Positions 8,328-18,188 of a stretch of DNA of 51,060 bases are shown piece by piece. The notes under the pieces are model-generated. The model did no database searches. It was not told the origin of the DNA and saw only the letters and a list, made by a program, of their open reading frames with translations. The first letter of the stretch is position 1. Each line of letters starts with the position of its first letter. Both the position numbers and the translations under genes were made by a program. Origin of the DNA: an uncultured Alphaproteobacteria bacterium (GTDB lineage Bacteria > Pseudomonadota > Alphaproteobacteria > Puniceispirillales > Puniceispirillaceae); the NCBI GenBank assembly GCA_937924895.1, contig CALEYP010000015.1, forward strand, positions 1 through 51,060, read 5' to 3'.

Positions 8328-10250
8328 CTAAGACCGTAAATCGGGCGCTAGCGCTTCTTGTGATAGCTCTGCCATGGCCTCAGCCAGTGACTTCACAATC
8401 TGATCCTTGGAGCCAAGTCGACGCATGGCAACAGCTCCTGCCTCTGCTTCACGCTCACCAACAGCTAAGATGACAGGGACCTTGGCTGTGCTATGCTCTC
8501 TAATCTTATAACCAATTTTCTCATTGCGATCATCAAGCTCCACGCGCAGACCGGCATCACATGCTGCTTCAACCACCGCTTGTGCATAGTCATTTGCTGC
8601 GGCTGTAATAGGCGCCACAACGACCTGAACAGGCGCTAGCCATAATGGCATACGACCAGAATATTGCTCAATCAAGATGCCAATCCACCGCTCCATTGAG
8701 CCTAAAATCGCACGATGCAACATCACAGGGCGGTGACGATTGCCATCTTCACCCACATATTCTGCATCAAGACGCTCTGGCAGCACAAAATCAACCTGCA
8801 ATGTACCGCATTGCCAATCACGACCAATCGCATCTGTAAGCACAAATTCCAGTTTTGGCCCGTAGAATGCACCTTCTCCTGGATTTAGGGTTGTCTCAAG
8901 AGAGGCTGCTTTTGTGGCATCTGTAAGAGCCGCTTCTGCCTTGTCCCATACCGCATCTTCACCAGCACGCACCTCTGGGCGATCAGAGAATTTGACGCGA
9001 ATATCGGTAAAGCCGAAATCAGCATAAATATCTTGCAGCAAGCTACAGAACGCCACTGATTCAGATGTGATTTGATCTTCTGTACAGAAAATATGCGCGT
9101 CATCCTGTGTAAAGGCACGCACACGCATAATGCCATGCAAAGCCCCTGATGGCTCATTGCGGTGACAGCTACCAAATTCCGCCATACGTAATGGCAGGTC
9201 ACGATAAGACTTCACACCTTGGCGATAAATCTGAACATGGCCGGGGCAGTTCATAGGCTTCAACGCCAATGTCCGGTCATCTTCAGAATGAGCAGTGAAC
9301 ATATTTTCACCGAATTTTTCCCAGTGACCAGAGGCTTCCCAAAGGCTTCTATCGATCAATTGCGGTGTTTTAACTTCATTATACCCAGCAGCATCAAGCT
9401 TGCGGCGCATATAGGCTTCGATTGTCCGATATAACAACCACCCTTTTGGATGCCAGAAAACAGAGCCTGTTGCCTCTTCTTGCATATGGAACAGGTCGAG
9501 GGCGCGCCCTAATTTGCGATGGTCACGCTTTTCGGCTTCTTCAAGCATATGCAAATAGGCGGCTAAATCCTTTTCATTGGCCCATGCTGTGCCATAGATA
9601 CGCTGCAGCATTGGGTTATTCGAATCACCACGCCAATAAGCGCCCGCTACCTTCATCAACTTAAAGGCATGGCCTGCGCGCTTTGTTGAGGGTAGATGCG
9701 GACCGCGGCATAAATCAATGAATGAGCCTTGTGTATAATGGCTAACTGTTTCGCCTTCAGGAATAGCCTCAACAAGCTCCACCTTAAATGGCTCATTTCG
9801 CTCTTGATAAAAAGCGATGGCCTCTTCTCTTGTCCAGACGCCGCGTGTGATCTCTTCATCACGGTCGACAATCTCATGCATGCGTGTCTCGATCGCTTCA
9901 AGATCGTCTTGAGTGAAAGACACCTCGCGGTAAAAATCATAATAAAAGCCATTTTCAATGGCTGGGCCAATTGTCACCTGCGTTTCAGGGTAAAGCTCTA
10001 ACACAGCCTCTGCCATGATATGTGCGCAATCGTGACGGATGATCTCAAGCGCCTTTTCATCCCGATTGGTGATAAGAGACAAGCTCGCATCCTGTTCAAT
10101 CGGACGCGTCAAATCCCAATCTTGGCCATCTACTGTGGCTGCCATAGCTGCTTTTGCAAGACCTGCCCCAATCGAGGCGGCAACATCATAAGGTGTGACA
10201 GCACCGTCAAATTCTCTAATAGAACCGTCAGGCAATGAGATAGCAGGCAT
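8328..10250 (-). CDS. thrS: Threonyl-tRNA synthetase
   Basis: Class II synthetase charging tRNA-Thr. The 640-residue protein has an N-terminal TGS domain (1-62), the editing domain with HxxxH in RHDCAHIMAEAV and the partner CRGPH, then the catalytic core with the zinc ligand in MNCPGH, motif 2 at GSCHRNEPSGALHGIMRVR, and VMLHRAILGS. A C-terminal anticodon-binding domain starts near 545 (PVQVVVAPI). It is the first gene of the cluster leading to pheT. Shine-Dalgarno GGAG is 9 nt from the ATG. The 105-bp gap to infC contains an imperfect hairpin but no clear terminator. Confidence 0.98.
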   Translation of the reverse strand: MPAISLPDGSIREFDGAVTPYDVAASIGAGLAKAAMAATVDGQDWDLTRPIEQDASLSLITNRDEKALEIIRHDCAHIMAEAVLELYPETQVTIGPAIENGFYYDFYREVSFTQDDLEAIETRMHEIVDRDEEITRGVWTREEAIAFYQERNEPFKVELVEAIPEGETVSHYTQGSFIDLCRGPHLPSTKRAGHAFKLMKVAGAYWRGDSNNPMLQRIYGTAWANEKDLAAYLHMLEEAEKRDHRKLGRALDLFHMQEEATGSVFWHPKGWLLYRTIEAYMRRKLDAAGYNEVKTPQLIDRSLWEASGHWEKFGENMFTAHSEDDRTLALKPMNCPGHVQIYRQGVKSYRDLPLRMAEFGSCHRNEPSGALHGIMRVRAFTQDDAHIFCTEDQITSESVAFCSLLQDIYADFGFTDIRVKFSDRPEVRAGEDAVWDKAEAALTDATKAASLETTLNPGEGAFYGPKLEFVLTDAIGRDWQCGTLQVDFVLPERLDAEYVGEDGNRHRPVMLHRAILGSMERWIGILIEQYSGRMPLWLAPVQVVVAPITAAANDYAQAVVEAACDAGLRVELDDRNEKIGYKIREHSTAKVPVILAVGEREAEAGAVAMRRLGSKDQIVKSLAEAMAELSQEALAPDLRS

Positions 10251-10321
10251 GTAATCGATCTCCGATTTGGCTAATAATGGCGCGTAATATAAGGCAGAAC
10301 CGCCTCATTGACAAGGATACA

Positions 10322-11512
10322 CTAGCGGTCCGTCAGAAGCGCATCATAGATGGCTAAGGTCCGCTCGCACATTAAGGCTGTTGTGAATTGCTCTTCAATA
10401 TGAGCCCGTGCTCTTGTTGCCCAAGCCTTGCGCTTGCGCGGCCCAAGGGAAAGCGCTGTTTCCAATGTTGAGGCAAGCGCCGTGACATCACCTGGCGGCA
10501 CAAGAAACCCGGTTCCTCCATCTTGGATAGATTCTAGTGCGCCGCCATGACCAAAAGCCACAACGGGACGCCCCATTGCCTGACCTTCGAGGGCAACACG
10601 ACCAAATGGTTCTGGCTCAATAGACGGCATCACAACCACATCGGCTAACATCAAGGATGCAGGCATATCTTTTGACTGGCTTGCCAAGCGAATAACGCCA
10701 GCAAGGCCGAGGCGCATAATTTGCTCTTCAAGCATCTCTTGATATTTATACGGCCCGCCAGATGCCCCGAGTAGCACGAGCGTAAAATGCTTATCTGACA
10801 TGCGTGAGACGGCATCTATTAAGATTTTATGGCCCTTCCAGCCAGTAGGGCGCGCTGGCAACATCATCACCGGCCTGTCATCTGGCAGCGCCAGACGTTG
10901 TGCCTCGCTCACAATCCGGGCTTGGGTCACAGCGGCAGGATCAAAATAGGCGGTATCCACACCGCGTGGAATGACGGTAAGCTTATCTTCCAATCCGGGA
11001 AATTTATGCTGGTTTAAAATCGTCTCTTTGACAAAGTCTGAGATCGCGATGAGCTTATCTGCACGCAAAATTTTACGATTATAAAAACGCTTTAAAAACC
11101 AACCAGCTTTGAATTTACCATGGATAGTTGAGACTGTTTTAAGGCCCAATGACCGCGCCGCTGGCAAGGCTATCCATGCTGGTGCGCGCGAGCGGACATG
11201 CACAATATCAACCCCCTGCTCCCGCAGATGTAGTTTTAGCTGACGGCGGATACCGCCCCATTTAAAAGGGTTTTTTACATGCACAGGTAAGGTGATGTGA
11301 ACGGCACCAATCCGTTGCAATTGCGGCACGAGCTGACCACCAGAACTGATGACAACAGCCTTACCACCGGCGGCAGTAATGGCTTTTGCCATCTCAATGG
11401 TGCCACGCTCTACCCCGCCTAGGTCTAGAGCTGGGAGAATCTGTGCAATTACAGGCTGGCTTATCTTATGCGCATTAGACTTGCTAGACGCATGGGTTGA
11501 AAATTTTGTCAT
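10322..11512 (-). CDS. GT4-family glycosyltransferase
   Basis: Retaining GT-B glycosyltransferase of 396 residues, probably acting on lipopolysaccharide or another surface glycan at the inner membrane face. The N-terminal domain opens with LPALDLGGVERGTIEMAKA, including the glycine-rich acceptor loop. The C-terminal GT4 domain (about 195-370) has MLPARPTGWKGHKILIDA and the nucleotide-sugar EPFGRVALEGQAMGRPVVAF signature. The 5' end is divergent from the alpha/beta hydrolase gene. Donor and acceptor cannot be told from sequence. Confidence 0.88.
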   Translation of the reverse strand: MTKFSTHASSKSNAHKISQPVIAQILPALDLGGVERGTIEMAKAITAAGGKAVVISSGGQLVPQLQRIGAVHITLPVHVKNPFKWGGIRRQLKLHLREQGVDIVHVRSRAPAWIALPAARSLGLKTVSTIHGKFKAGWFLKRFYNRKILRADKLIAISDFVKETILNQHKFPGLEDKLTVIPRGVDTAYFDPAAVTQARIVSEAQRLALPDDRPVMMLPARPTGWKGHKILIDAVSRMSDKHFTLVLLGASGGPYKYQEMLEEQIMRLGLAGVIRLASQSKDMPASLMLADVVVMPSIEPEPFGRVALEGQAMGRPVVAFGHGGALESIQDGGTGFLVPPGDVTALASTLETALSLGPRKRKAWATRARAHIEEQFTTALMCERTLAIYDALLTDR

Positions 11513-11595
11513 TGTGGCTTTGTCATCACATGAGCATCAGTTACATAGTAAGGCAGTGTTATCATAATTCTGAGCCATTAGATAGGATTAGGACC

Positions 11596-12381
11596 ATGAC
11601 AAATCGTTTTTTACAACGCCGCGATAATCAAACAAATCAGACGTATCAAATTGCCTATCAAAGCCGCAGCGGCGAAGGGGTTGGCATCGTCTTTTTATGC
11701 GGCCATGGATCTGACATGTATGGCTCAAAAGCAGAAGCGCTGGATACCTATTGCGCGGCGCATAATCTACCTTTTACGCGCTTTGACTATTTCGGCCATG
11801 GTGACAGTGACGGCGCCTTCCTTGACGGCACCATCTCTCGCTGGACTGAAGATGCGCTAGCCATTCTTGATGAGGTTACAGACGGTCCTCAAATTTTGGT
11901 TGGCTCGTCCTTGGGTGGTTGGATTATGTTGAATGTCGCTGTGGCACGCCCCCAACGCGTCGCTGGGCTGATCGGCATTGCAGCTGCCCCTGATTTCACA
12001 GAGCGCCTTATCTGGGACAGTCTTTCCCCTGAACAGCAAGCCGATATGCAAGAGGCAGGCCATATCGCTTTACCAAACCCCTATGCGGATGAAGATGTCA
12101 TCTACCCTTATCACTTGATTGAAGATGGCAGAGAGAATTTACGTCTCACAGACAGATTGCCTATTACTTGTCCGATGACACTCCATCAAGGCATGCAGGA
12201 TCATGAAGTACCGTGGCGCACGGCATTGGAAATCGCTGACAAGGCTGATAGCGATGATGTGACGATCAATCTTGTGAAAAGCGCCGGCCATCGGTTTTCC
12301 TCAGAGGATGAAATTGCGGCTTTATTGGCGTCTGTCTCGCAGATGAGGAATAAGCTCCAACAAGCGGGTGAGGAAGATTAA
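11596..12381 (+). CDS. Alpha/beta hydrolase (ABHD10-like esterase)
   Basis: 261-residue serine hydrolase resembling the ABHD10/acyl-thioesterase group. The nucleophile elbow is GSSLGGW, the acid is probably in QGMQDHEVPW, and the histidine lies in SAGHRF near the C-terminus. An oxyanion HG-type loop appears early as CGHGSDMYGSK. I place the start at ATG 11596 (MTNRFLQRR), preceded by AGGA; a longer frame to 11497 would overlap the divergent glycosyltransferase start and adds unconserved-looking sequence. Its end overlaps the convergent fzlA-like gene by 4 bp. The substrate is unknown. Confidence 0.82.
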   Translation: MTNRFLQRRDNQTNQTYQIAYQSRSGEGVGIVFLCGHGSDMYGSKAEALDTYCAAHNLPFTRFDYFGHGDSDGAFLDGTISRWTEDALAILDEVTDGPQILVGSSLGGWIMLNVAVARPQRVAGLIGIAAAPDFTERLIWDSLSPEQQADMQEAGHIALPNPYADEDVIYPYHLIEDGRENLRLTDRLPITCPMTLHQGMQDHEVPWRTALEIADKADSDDVTINLVKSAGHRFSSEDEIAALLASVSQMRNKLQQAGEED

Positions 12382-13046
12382 AAATCTAGCTCTGCATAAT
12401 GACTGGCCGGTGCCATCCCAATAAGCCTATCAGCCAAGAGAGGGCGAAAGGACGGGCGTGATTTCATTTTCATATACCATGATTTCACATCCGGATATTT
12501 ATCCCAGGATACATCCCCAAAATAATCAAGCACCGACAGATGAGCTGCGGCATTTAGGTCGGCAAGCGTCATCTTATCACCAGCAAACCAATCATGCTGA
12601 CCAAGCAACCAGTCAAAATAGCCAAAATGAATATGATTATTGGCGATGGCGGTCCGGATGATATCAGATGATACAGCTTGGCCTTTTTGAAACCGCTTTA
12701 TCACGCGCTCTGCTAATAACGGGCCAGCCACTTCTTTTGTGAATTTGCTATCAAACCAAGATACGAGGCGTCGGATCTCAGCGCGCTCTGCCGGTGTCCC
12801 TTCAAGCAGAAAGGCGCCTTCATGTGTTTCTTCGAGCCATTCACTTATGACAGTTGCCCCGCAATAGACACCTCGCGCGGCATCATCAAGCACGGGCAGT
12901 TCACCTGCTGGATTTAGTCGTAACAAGCCTTCATCATATTCCCATGGCACCTTTTGGCGCAATTCCACATCCCACTTATATTCAAGTAACTGAAGGCGAA
13001 TAAAACGAGAGGCTGATGAAAGGGGAAAATGATATAAAACAGGCAT
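12378..13046 (-). CDS. fzlA: FzlA-like glutathione S-transferase family protein
   Basis: 222-residue protein with an N-terminal thioredoxin-like domain (LYHFPLSSASRFIRLQLLE, then NPAGELPVL) and a helical GST C-domain (LAGD-type NCAP region read as WFAGDKMTLADLNAAAHLS). The C-terminal tail SFRPLLADRLIGM...HYAELDF matches what I recall of alphaproteobacterial FzlA, an FtsZ-binding GST-fold protein that curves FtsZ filaments and controls constriction in Caulobacter, where an acidic residue at the tail matters. The start at 13046 (MPVLYH) is preferred because GAGG is 7 nt upstream; ATG 13061 has no Shine-Dalgarno. If not FzlA, it is a generic GST-family protein. Confidence 0.7.
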   Translation of the reverse strand: MPVLYHFPLSSASRFIRLQLLEYKWDVELRQKVPWEYDEGLLRLNPAGELPVLDDAARGVYCGATVISEWLEETHEGAFLLEGTPAERAEIRRLVSWFDSKFTKEVAGPLLAERVIKRFQKGQAVSSDIIRTAIANNHIHFGYFDWLLGQHDWFAGDKMTLADLNAAAHLSVLDYFGDVSWDKYPDVKSWYMKMKSRPSFRPLLADRLIGMAPASHYAELDF

Positions 13047-13098
13047 GTAGGTGCCTCGCATTACGAAATTAACTCAACAGGTTGTGCATGCTACTTTC

Positions 13099-13590
13099 TT
13101 ATGCGCCTGTTGGCAAGATAGCCTTCACCCCTGGCATGAGAGGCGTGGCTTCTTCTGCAAGCCATAAAATCTGCAAGCGCTCTTCTTCAATGAAACCTGG
13201 CCAAAGAAATTCCGACGGCGATGCTGGCATGAATCCAAATTGGGGATAATAATCTGGCTCACCTGATACAAGGATCGCGTGATATGACATCTGCGAGGCA
13301 CAAGCAATGGCATGCGCAACAAGCGCTTTCCCAAACCCTTTACCTTTGTAATTTCTTGCAATGGCAAGCGGCCCTAATAATAAGGCAATTTTGCCGCCGA
13401 GTAAGATAGGCCAGAAGCGCAAAGAGCCAATAATGACACCCTCTTCTTCTTGTACAAAACATAACTCAGGCACCGCATCGCCTTGGCGCAAATGCCAAAC
13501 AGTGCGGCTGAGTCGCGATGGCCCAAAGGCCTCTGCCATCAAATCTTCAATGGCAGAGCTATCCTGCGGTGTCTGTCGTCTTATTGTCAT
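13099..13590 (-). CDS. GNAT-family N-acetyltransferase
   Basis: 163-residue acetyltransferase of the YhbS-like type. The acetyl-CoA-binding motif A is LGPLAIARNYKGKGFGKALV (V/I-x-x-x-x-G-x-G-x-A variant). It is followed by the pattern HAILVSGEPDYYPQFGF typical of this subgroup. It is transcribed towards fzlA from just downstream of gltB. The substrate, small molecule or protein amine, is not predictable. No good Shine-Dalgarno is seen before the ATG. Confidence 0.85.
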   Translation of the reverse strand: MTIRRQTPQDSSAIEDLMAEAFGPSRLSRTVWHLRQGDAVPELCFVQEEEGVIIGSLRFWPILLGGKIALLLGPLAIARNYKGKGFGKALVAHAIACASQMSYHAILVSGEPDYYPQFGFMPASPSEFLWPGFIEEERLQILWLAEEATPLMPGVKAILPTGA

Positions 13591-13623
13591 GTGACAGGTG
13601 ACAATCTAAGCAAGAAGCTAGCC

Positions 13624-16600
13624 TTAGCTAGCATCTCGCAGATCAACATCATCAGCCAACGGATGAGGCAATGTCTCAAGCACCTCTTTTGGCACTACAT
13701 GCCAGAAATGACCAACCACTTTTGACCATTGATTTAACAATGTCTTACCAAGGGCTGACTCAGTTTCCTTCACATGTGTTTCAATCATGCCTTCAAGATG
13801 CTTAGCCCAATAATCGGTGGTCACGCGTGTGATCAACAATGTTTCAGGGTTCACATTATCCATGAAGGTGCCAGCTTCATCATAGATGAAAGCCATGCCG
13901 CCTGTCATACCAGCCCCAAAGTTTGACCCAACCTCGCCGAGGATGATGGTCTCACCGCCTGTCATATATTCACAGCCATTCGAGCCACAACCTTCGACAA
14001 TCGCAGTCGCACCAGAATTACGGACACAGAGACGCTCACCGGCTTGACCAGCGGCAAAGAGCTTGCCGGCTGTTGCGCCATAGAGCACTGTATTACCAAT
14101 AATTGTGTTCTGTGCAGCAACAAACTCAGCACTATTTGATGGGCGCACCGTGATCATGCCACCTGATAGACCTTTACCGACATAATCATTTGCATCTCCA
14201 ATCACATCAAGGCGCAGACCTTGGACCGCAAAGGCGCCAAGGGACTGACCGGCTGGGCCACGCAAACGCACATTGATTTGCGCTTCACTCAGGCCTGTCA
14301 TGCCAAATTTACGCACAATATGAGACGACAGACGTGTGCCAATCGCTCTTTGCGTATTTTCGATGTTGTAAGAGAGCTGCATTTTGCCACCAGTCTCAAG
14401 GGCTGATTCTGCATCTTTCACGATTTGGGCATCCAACGTATCTGGCACCTCAACGCGTGGCGCCTTGATGTTGCCGCCTCGCTGACCATCGGTGATGGCT
14501 TGAACAAGAATAGGGTTCAAATCAAGGTCATCCAAAGCGGCATCACCACGAGAGACCTGTGAAAGCAGATCTGTGCGACCGATTACCTCTTGCAAGGAGG
14601 TAAAGCCCAATGATGCAAGAATTTCACGCACTTCTTCAGCGACATGTGTAAAGAGTTGCACGACTTTTTCAGGTGTGCCTTCGAACTTGGCACGCAGATC
14701 ATCACGCTGTGTACATACCCCAACCGGGCATGTATTGGAATGACATTGACGGACCATGATACAGCCCATTGCCACCAAAGCGGCTGTGCCAATACCATAT
14801 TCATCTGCGCCCAGCATCGCCGCAACGACAATGTCACGCCCTGTCTTAAGGCCGCCATCAGTACGCAACACAACCTTGTCACGCAGATCATTCATGCTCA
14901 AGACCTGATGCACTTCTGATAGACCGATTTCCCATGGCATACCAGCATGCTTAATGGATGACTGCGGGCTTGCCCCCGTACCACCACCATGGCCAGAAAT
15001 CAAAATTGTATCTGCCTTAGCTTTCGCCACACCAGCGGCAATGGTACCGATACCTGTTGAGGCAACCAGCTTCACGCAGACGCGCGCCTCTGGGTTGATT
15101 TGCTTCAGGTCATAGATAAGCTGTGCCAAATCCTCAATAGAATAAATATCATGATGAGGTGGTGGTGAAATCAGTGTCACACCTGGGGTTGAATGGCGCA
15201 ATTTCGCAATGATGCTATTGACCTTGATACCTGGTAATTGACCACCTTCACCAGGCTTAGCCCCTTGCGCGACCTTGATTTCGAGTTCCTGACAATTATT
15301 CAGATATTCGGCTGTCACACCAAAACGGCCTGAGGCGACCTGTTTAATGGCGCTTGACGGGTTGTCACCATTTTCACGCAATGAGAAACGTTCTGGATCT
15401 TCACCGCCTTCGCCTGAGTCTGACTTAGCCCCGATACGATTCATCGCGATTGAGAGGGTTTCATGCGCTTCTGGGCTCAAGGCACCAAGTGAAATGCCAG
15501 GTGAGACAAGACGCTTGCGAATCTCTGTGATACTTTCGACATCCTCGACACGCACCGCTTCACCGCCTGATTTGAAATCAAGCAAATCACGTAAATTAAC
15601 CGGACCCTGACGCTCAATGATTGAGACATATTTTTTCCAGCTATCAAAAGAGCCCGTGTCACACGCATGTTGCATGGCGTGGATCATTTGCCCATCAAAA
15701 GCATGACGCTCGCCAGACTTGCGATAGCGAAGCAAGCCGCCCACCGGTAATAAGGTGGCTTCCCCGCCAAAGGCTTTGTCATGCATATCACGCAAACGCT
15801 GCTCGATACCGTTCAAGCCAAGGCCTGAAATACGAGATGACATGGGTGGGAAATAATGCGCTACCAATGAGCGTGATAGACCAAGCGCTTCGAAATTATA
15901 GCCACCACGATATGACGCGATGACTGAAATCCCCATCTTAGCCATAATCTTTAGAAGACCATCTTCGATCGCTTTTTTATAATTAGCAACCGCCTGCGGC
16001 ATGCTCAGACCTTCCAAGAGACCCTTTTCCATACGCTCTGCGATTGTCCATTCTGCCAAGTAAGCATTCACTGTTGTGGCGCCTACCCCAACGAGCACGG
16101 CAAAATGATGAACATCTAGACATTCACCAGACTGCACATTGACCGAGGCAAAGGTACGAAGCTGCTGGCGCACAAGATGCGAATGAACCGCCCCTGTTGC
16201 CAAAATCATTGGGATCGGTAGACGGCTCGCATCAGCTGCCATATCAGTTAGCATGATATGCTCACATCCACCACGAACAGCGTCTTCTGCCTCTGACTGA
16301 ATGCGATCTAGCGCTGGCTTTAAGCCATCTTCACCGTCTGCCGCAGCAAAGGTACAATCGATCACAGCGGCCTTACTGCCTAAATGGGCAATCAGTGCCT
16401 GCCAATCTGCATTGCTTAGCACTGGTGAGTTTAGCAATAGATGGTCACATTGCTCTGGCGCTTCATCGAGAATATTACCCAAATTGCCCAATCTTGTGCG
16501 AAGCGTCATCACGTGACGTTCACGCAGCGAGTCAATCGGCGGGTTGGTAACCTGCGAGAAATTCTGTCTGAAGAAATGATGCAAACCACGATAGCGCCCT

Positions 16601-18162
16601 GATAACACAGCCAATGGCGCGTCATCGCCCATAGAGCCAATGGCTTCCTTGCCGCCCTCAGCCATTGGCTGAAGCAATAATTCCATATCTTCTAGGGTCC
16701 AAGCTGATAATAACTGACGGCGACGCAAGCTATCTTTGTCTGGCATATCTTGCTTGATCTTTGCCTTTGCCAGTAGCGCATCCATCTTTTCTGAACGCTG
16801 AATCCAATCGCCCCATGCGGCTTTTTCGCTCAACGCTTGCTTGAGTTCCGCGTCGTGATATAACCGGCCTTCTGCCAAATTCACGCCAATCATTTCCCCT
16901 GGGCCAAGGCGCCCACGTTCCGCAACATCTTCTTCTGGGACAACAACCATCCCTGTCTCAGAGCCCCCGATCAAAAGACCTGATTTTGTCAGCGTGTAAC
17001 GCATTGGGCGCAACCCATTACGGTCAGTCCCGCCAATTGTCCAATCACCGGCAAAAGCGGCAATGGCGGCAGGACCATCCCAAGGTTCCATCACGGCATT
17101 ACAATAGGCATAAAGCTGCGCCAACTCATCATCACCATCGACATCAATGGCTTGCGGGATGAGCATTGATTTTACCATTGGCAAATCACGCCCGCCTGTG
17201 AGCATCAATTCAAACACAGCATCAAGCGCGGCTGAATCTGATGAACCTTTAGCAATCACTGGCTTAATATCTTCGATCGCTTGCCCAAAGAGCGGGCTTT
17301 CCATGCGATCTTCATGACATGCCATCCAGTTCATATTGCCGCGCACCGTGTTAATCTCGCCATTATGGGCAAGCACGCGGAAGGGCTGGGCCAAGCGCCA
17401 TGTCGGGAATGTGTTGGTTGAGTAACGCTGATGATAAACGGCAAAATCAGAGATAAAGCGCTCATCAAGTAGGTCTGGGTAAAAGGCTGTCACCTGTTCC
17501 GCCAAGAACATACCCTTGTAAATCAACGAGCGTGTTGAGAGCGAACAAATATAGAAATCTGCGACTTGCGCCTGCAACACCGCTTTTTCAATCCGGCGAC
17601 GAATAATGAAGAGCTGACGTTCCGCCTCTTCGGTAGATAATTCAACAGGCATAGAGAACATAATCTGTTCAATCTCTGGACGTGTGGCCATCGCCTTTTG
17701 CCCAAGCGCCTGCGTATTGGTTGGCACCTGACGCCAGCCATAAATCGCATATCCCATAGCAAGGATTTCTTGCTCAACAATACAACGGCATGTTTCTTGT
17801 GCGCTCAAATCTTGGCGTGGCAAAAAGACCATACCAACAGCCAGCTTCCCGCCATCATCCTGATGACCTGTACGCGCAATATGCTCGATAAAAAAGTCCC
17901 TTGGGATCGCGATATGGATACCCGCACCATCACCGGTCATCCCATCTGCATCCACGGCCCCGCGGTGCCAAATGGACTGCAACGCCTCAATCGCGGCATT
18001 CACAACTTCGCGCTTTGGCTGGCCATCAACTGAGGCCACGAAGCCAACGCCACAATTATCATGTTCCATTTGTGGGTTGTAAATCCCAGCATCACTGAGG
18101 CGTGTTTCATTTTCAAGGCGACGTGAAATATAAGCCTTCTGATCAAAATTCTTCTGTGTCAT
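13624..18162 (-). CDS. gltB: Glutamate synthase (NADPH) large subunit
   Basis: GOGAT large subunit: hydrolyses glutamine and transfers the ammonia to 2-oxoglutarate, central to ammonium assimilation with glutamine synthetase. It is 1512 residues. A 36-residue propeptide precedes the predicted N-terminal nucleophile Cys37 (MEHDNCGVGF) of the class II amidotransferase domain. The central and FMN synthase domains include SGHGGGTGASPQSSIKHAG and the iron-sulfur loop CHSNTCPVGVCTQ. The beta-helix C-domain contains the GGAMTGG-like repeats (seen as GSNFGAGMTGGMAFIYDE). It follows gltD by 26 bp, so the order is gltD-gltB. A short GCTAGC/GCTAGC hairpin overlaps the stop codon and might act as a weak terminator. 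Confidence 0.98.
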   Translation of the reverse strand: MTQKNFDQKAYISRRLENETRLSDAGIYNPQMEHDNCGVGFVASVDGQPKREVVNAAIEALQSIWHRGAVDADGMTGDGAGIHIAIPRDFFIEHIARTGHQDDGGKLAVGMVFLPRQDLSAQETCRCIVEQEILAMGYAIYGWRQVPTNTQALGQKAMATRPEIEQIMFSMPVELSTEEAERQLFIIRRRIEKAVLQAQVADFYICSLSTRSLIYKGMFLAEQVTAFYPDLLDERFISDFAVYHQRYSTNTFPTWRLAQPFRVLAHNGEINTVRGNMNWMACHEDRMESPLFGQAIEDIKPVIAKGSSDSAALDAVFELMLTGGRDLPMVKSMLIPQAIDVDGDDELAQLYAYCNAVMEPWDGPAAIAAFAGDWTIGGTDRNGLRPMRYTLTKSGLLIGGSETGMVVVPEEDVAERGRLGPGEMIGVNLAEGRLYHDAELKQALSEKAAWGDWIQRSEKMDALLAKAKIKQDMPDKDSLRRRQLLSAWTLEDMELLLQPMAEGGKEAIGSMGDDAPLAVLSGRYRGLHHFFRQNFSQVTNPPIDSLRERHVMTLRTRLGNLGNILDEAPEQCDHLLLNSPVLSNADWQALIAHLGSKAAVIDCTFAAADGEDGLKPALDRIQSEAEDAVRGGCEHIMLTDMAADASRLPIPMILATGAVHSHLVRQQLRTFASVNVQSGECLDVHHFAVLVGVGATTVNAYLAEWTIAERMEKGLLEGLSMPQAVANYKKAIEDGLLKIMAKMGISVIASYRGGYNFEALGLSRSLVAHYFPPMSSRISGLGLNGIEQRLRDMHDKAFGGEATLLPVGGLLRYRKSGERHAFDGQMIHAMQHACDTGSFDSWKKYVSIIERQGPVNLRDLLDFKSGGEAVRVEDVESITEIRKRLVSPGISLGALSPEAHETLSIAMNRIGAKSDSGEGGEDPERFSLRENGDNPSSAIKQVASGRFGVTAEYLNNCQELEIKVAQGAKPGEGGQLPGIKVNSIIAKLRHSTPGVTLISPPPHHDIYSIEDLAQLIYDLKQINPEARVCVKLVASTGIGTIAAGVAKAKADTILISGHGGGTGASPQSSIKHAGMPWEIGLSEVHQVLSMNDLRDKVVLRTDGGLKTGRDIVVAAMLGADEYGIGTAALVAMGCIMVRQCHSNTCPVGVCTQRDDLRAKFEGTPEKVVQLFTHVAEEVREILASLGFTSLQEVIGRTDLLSQVSRGDAALDDLDLNPILVQAITDGQRGGNIKAPRVEVPDTLDAQIVKDAESALETGGKMQLSYNIENTQRAIGTRLSSHIVRKFGMTGLSEAQINVRLRGPAGQSLGAFAVQGLRLDVIGDANDYVGKGLSGGMITVRPSNSAEFVAAQNTIIGNTVLYGATAGKLFAAGQAGERLCVRNSGATAIVEGCGSNGCEYMTGGETIILGEVGSNFGAGMTGGMAFIYDEAGTFMDNVNPETLLITRVTTDYWAKHLEGMIETHVKETESALGKTLLNQWSKVVGHFWHVVPKEVLETLPHPLADDVDLRDAS

Positions 18163-18188
18163 ATCCGTATCTCCTATGACCTATCGGC

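Noticed and set aside
11497..11595. N-terminal extension of the alpha/beta hydrolase
   Set aside because: It overlaps the divergent glycosyltransferase start, and a better Shine-Dalgarno precedes ATG 11596.
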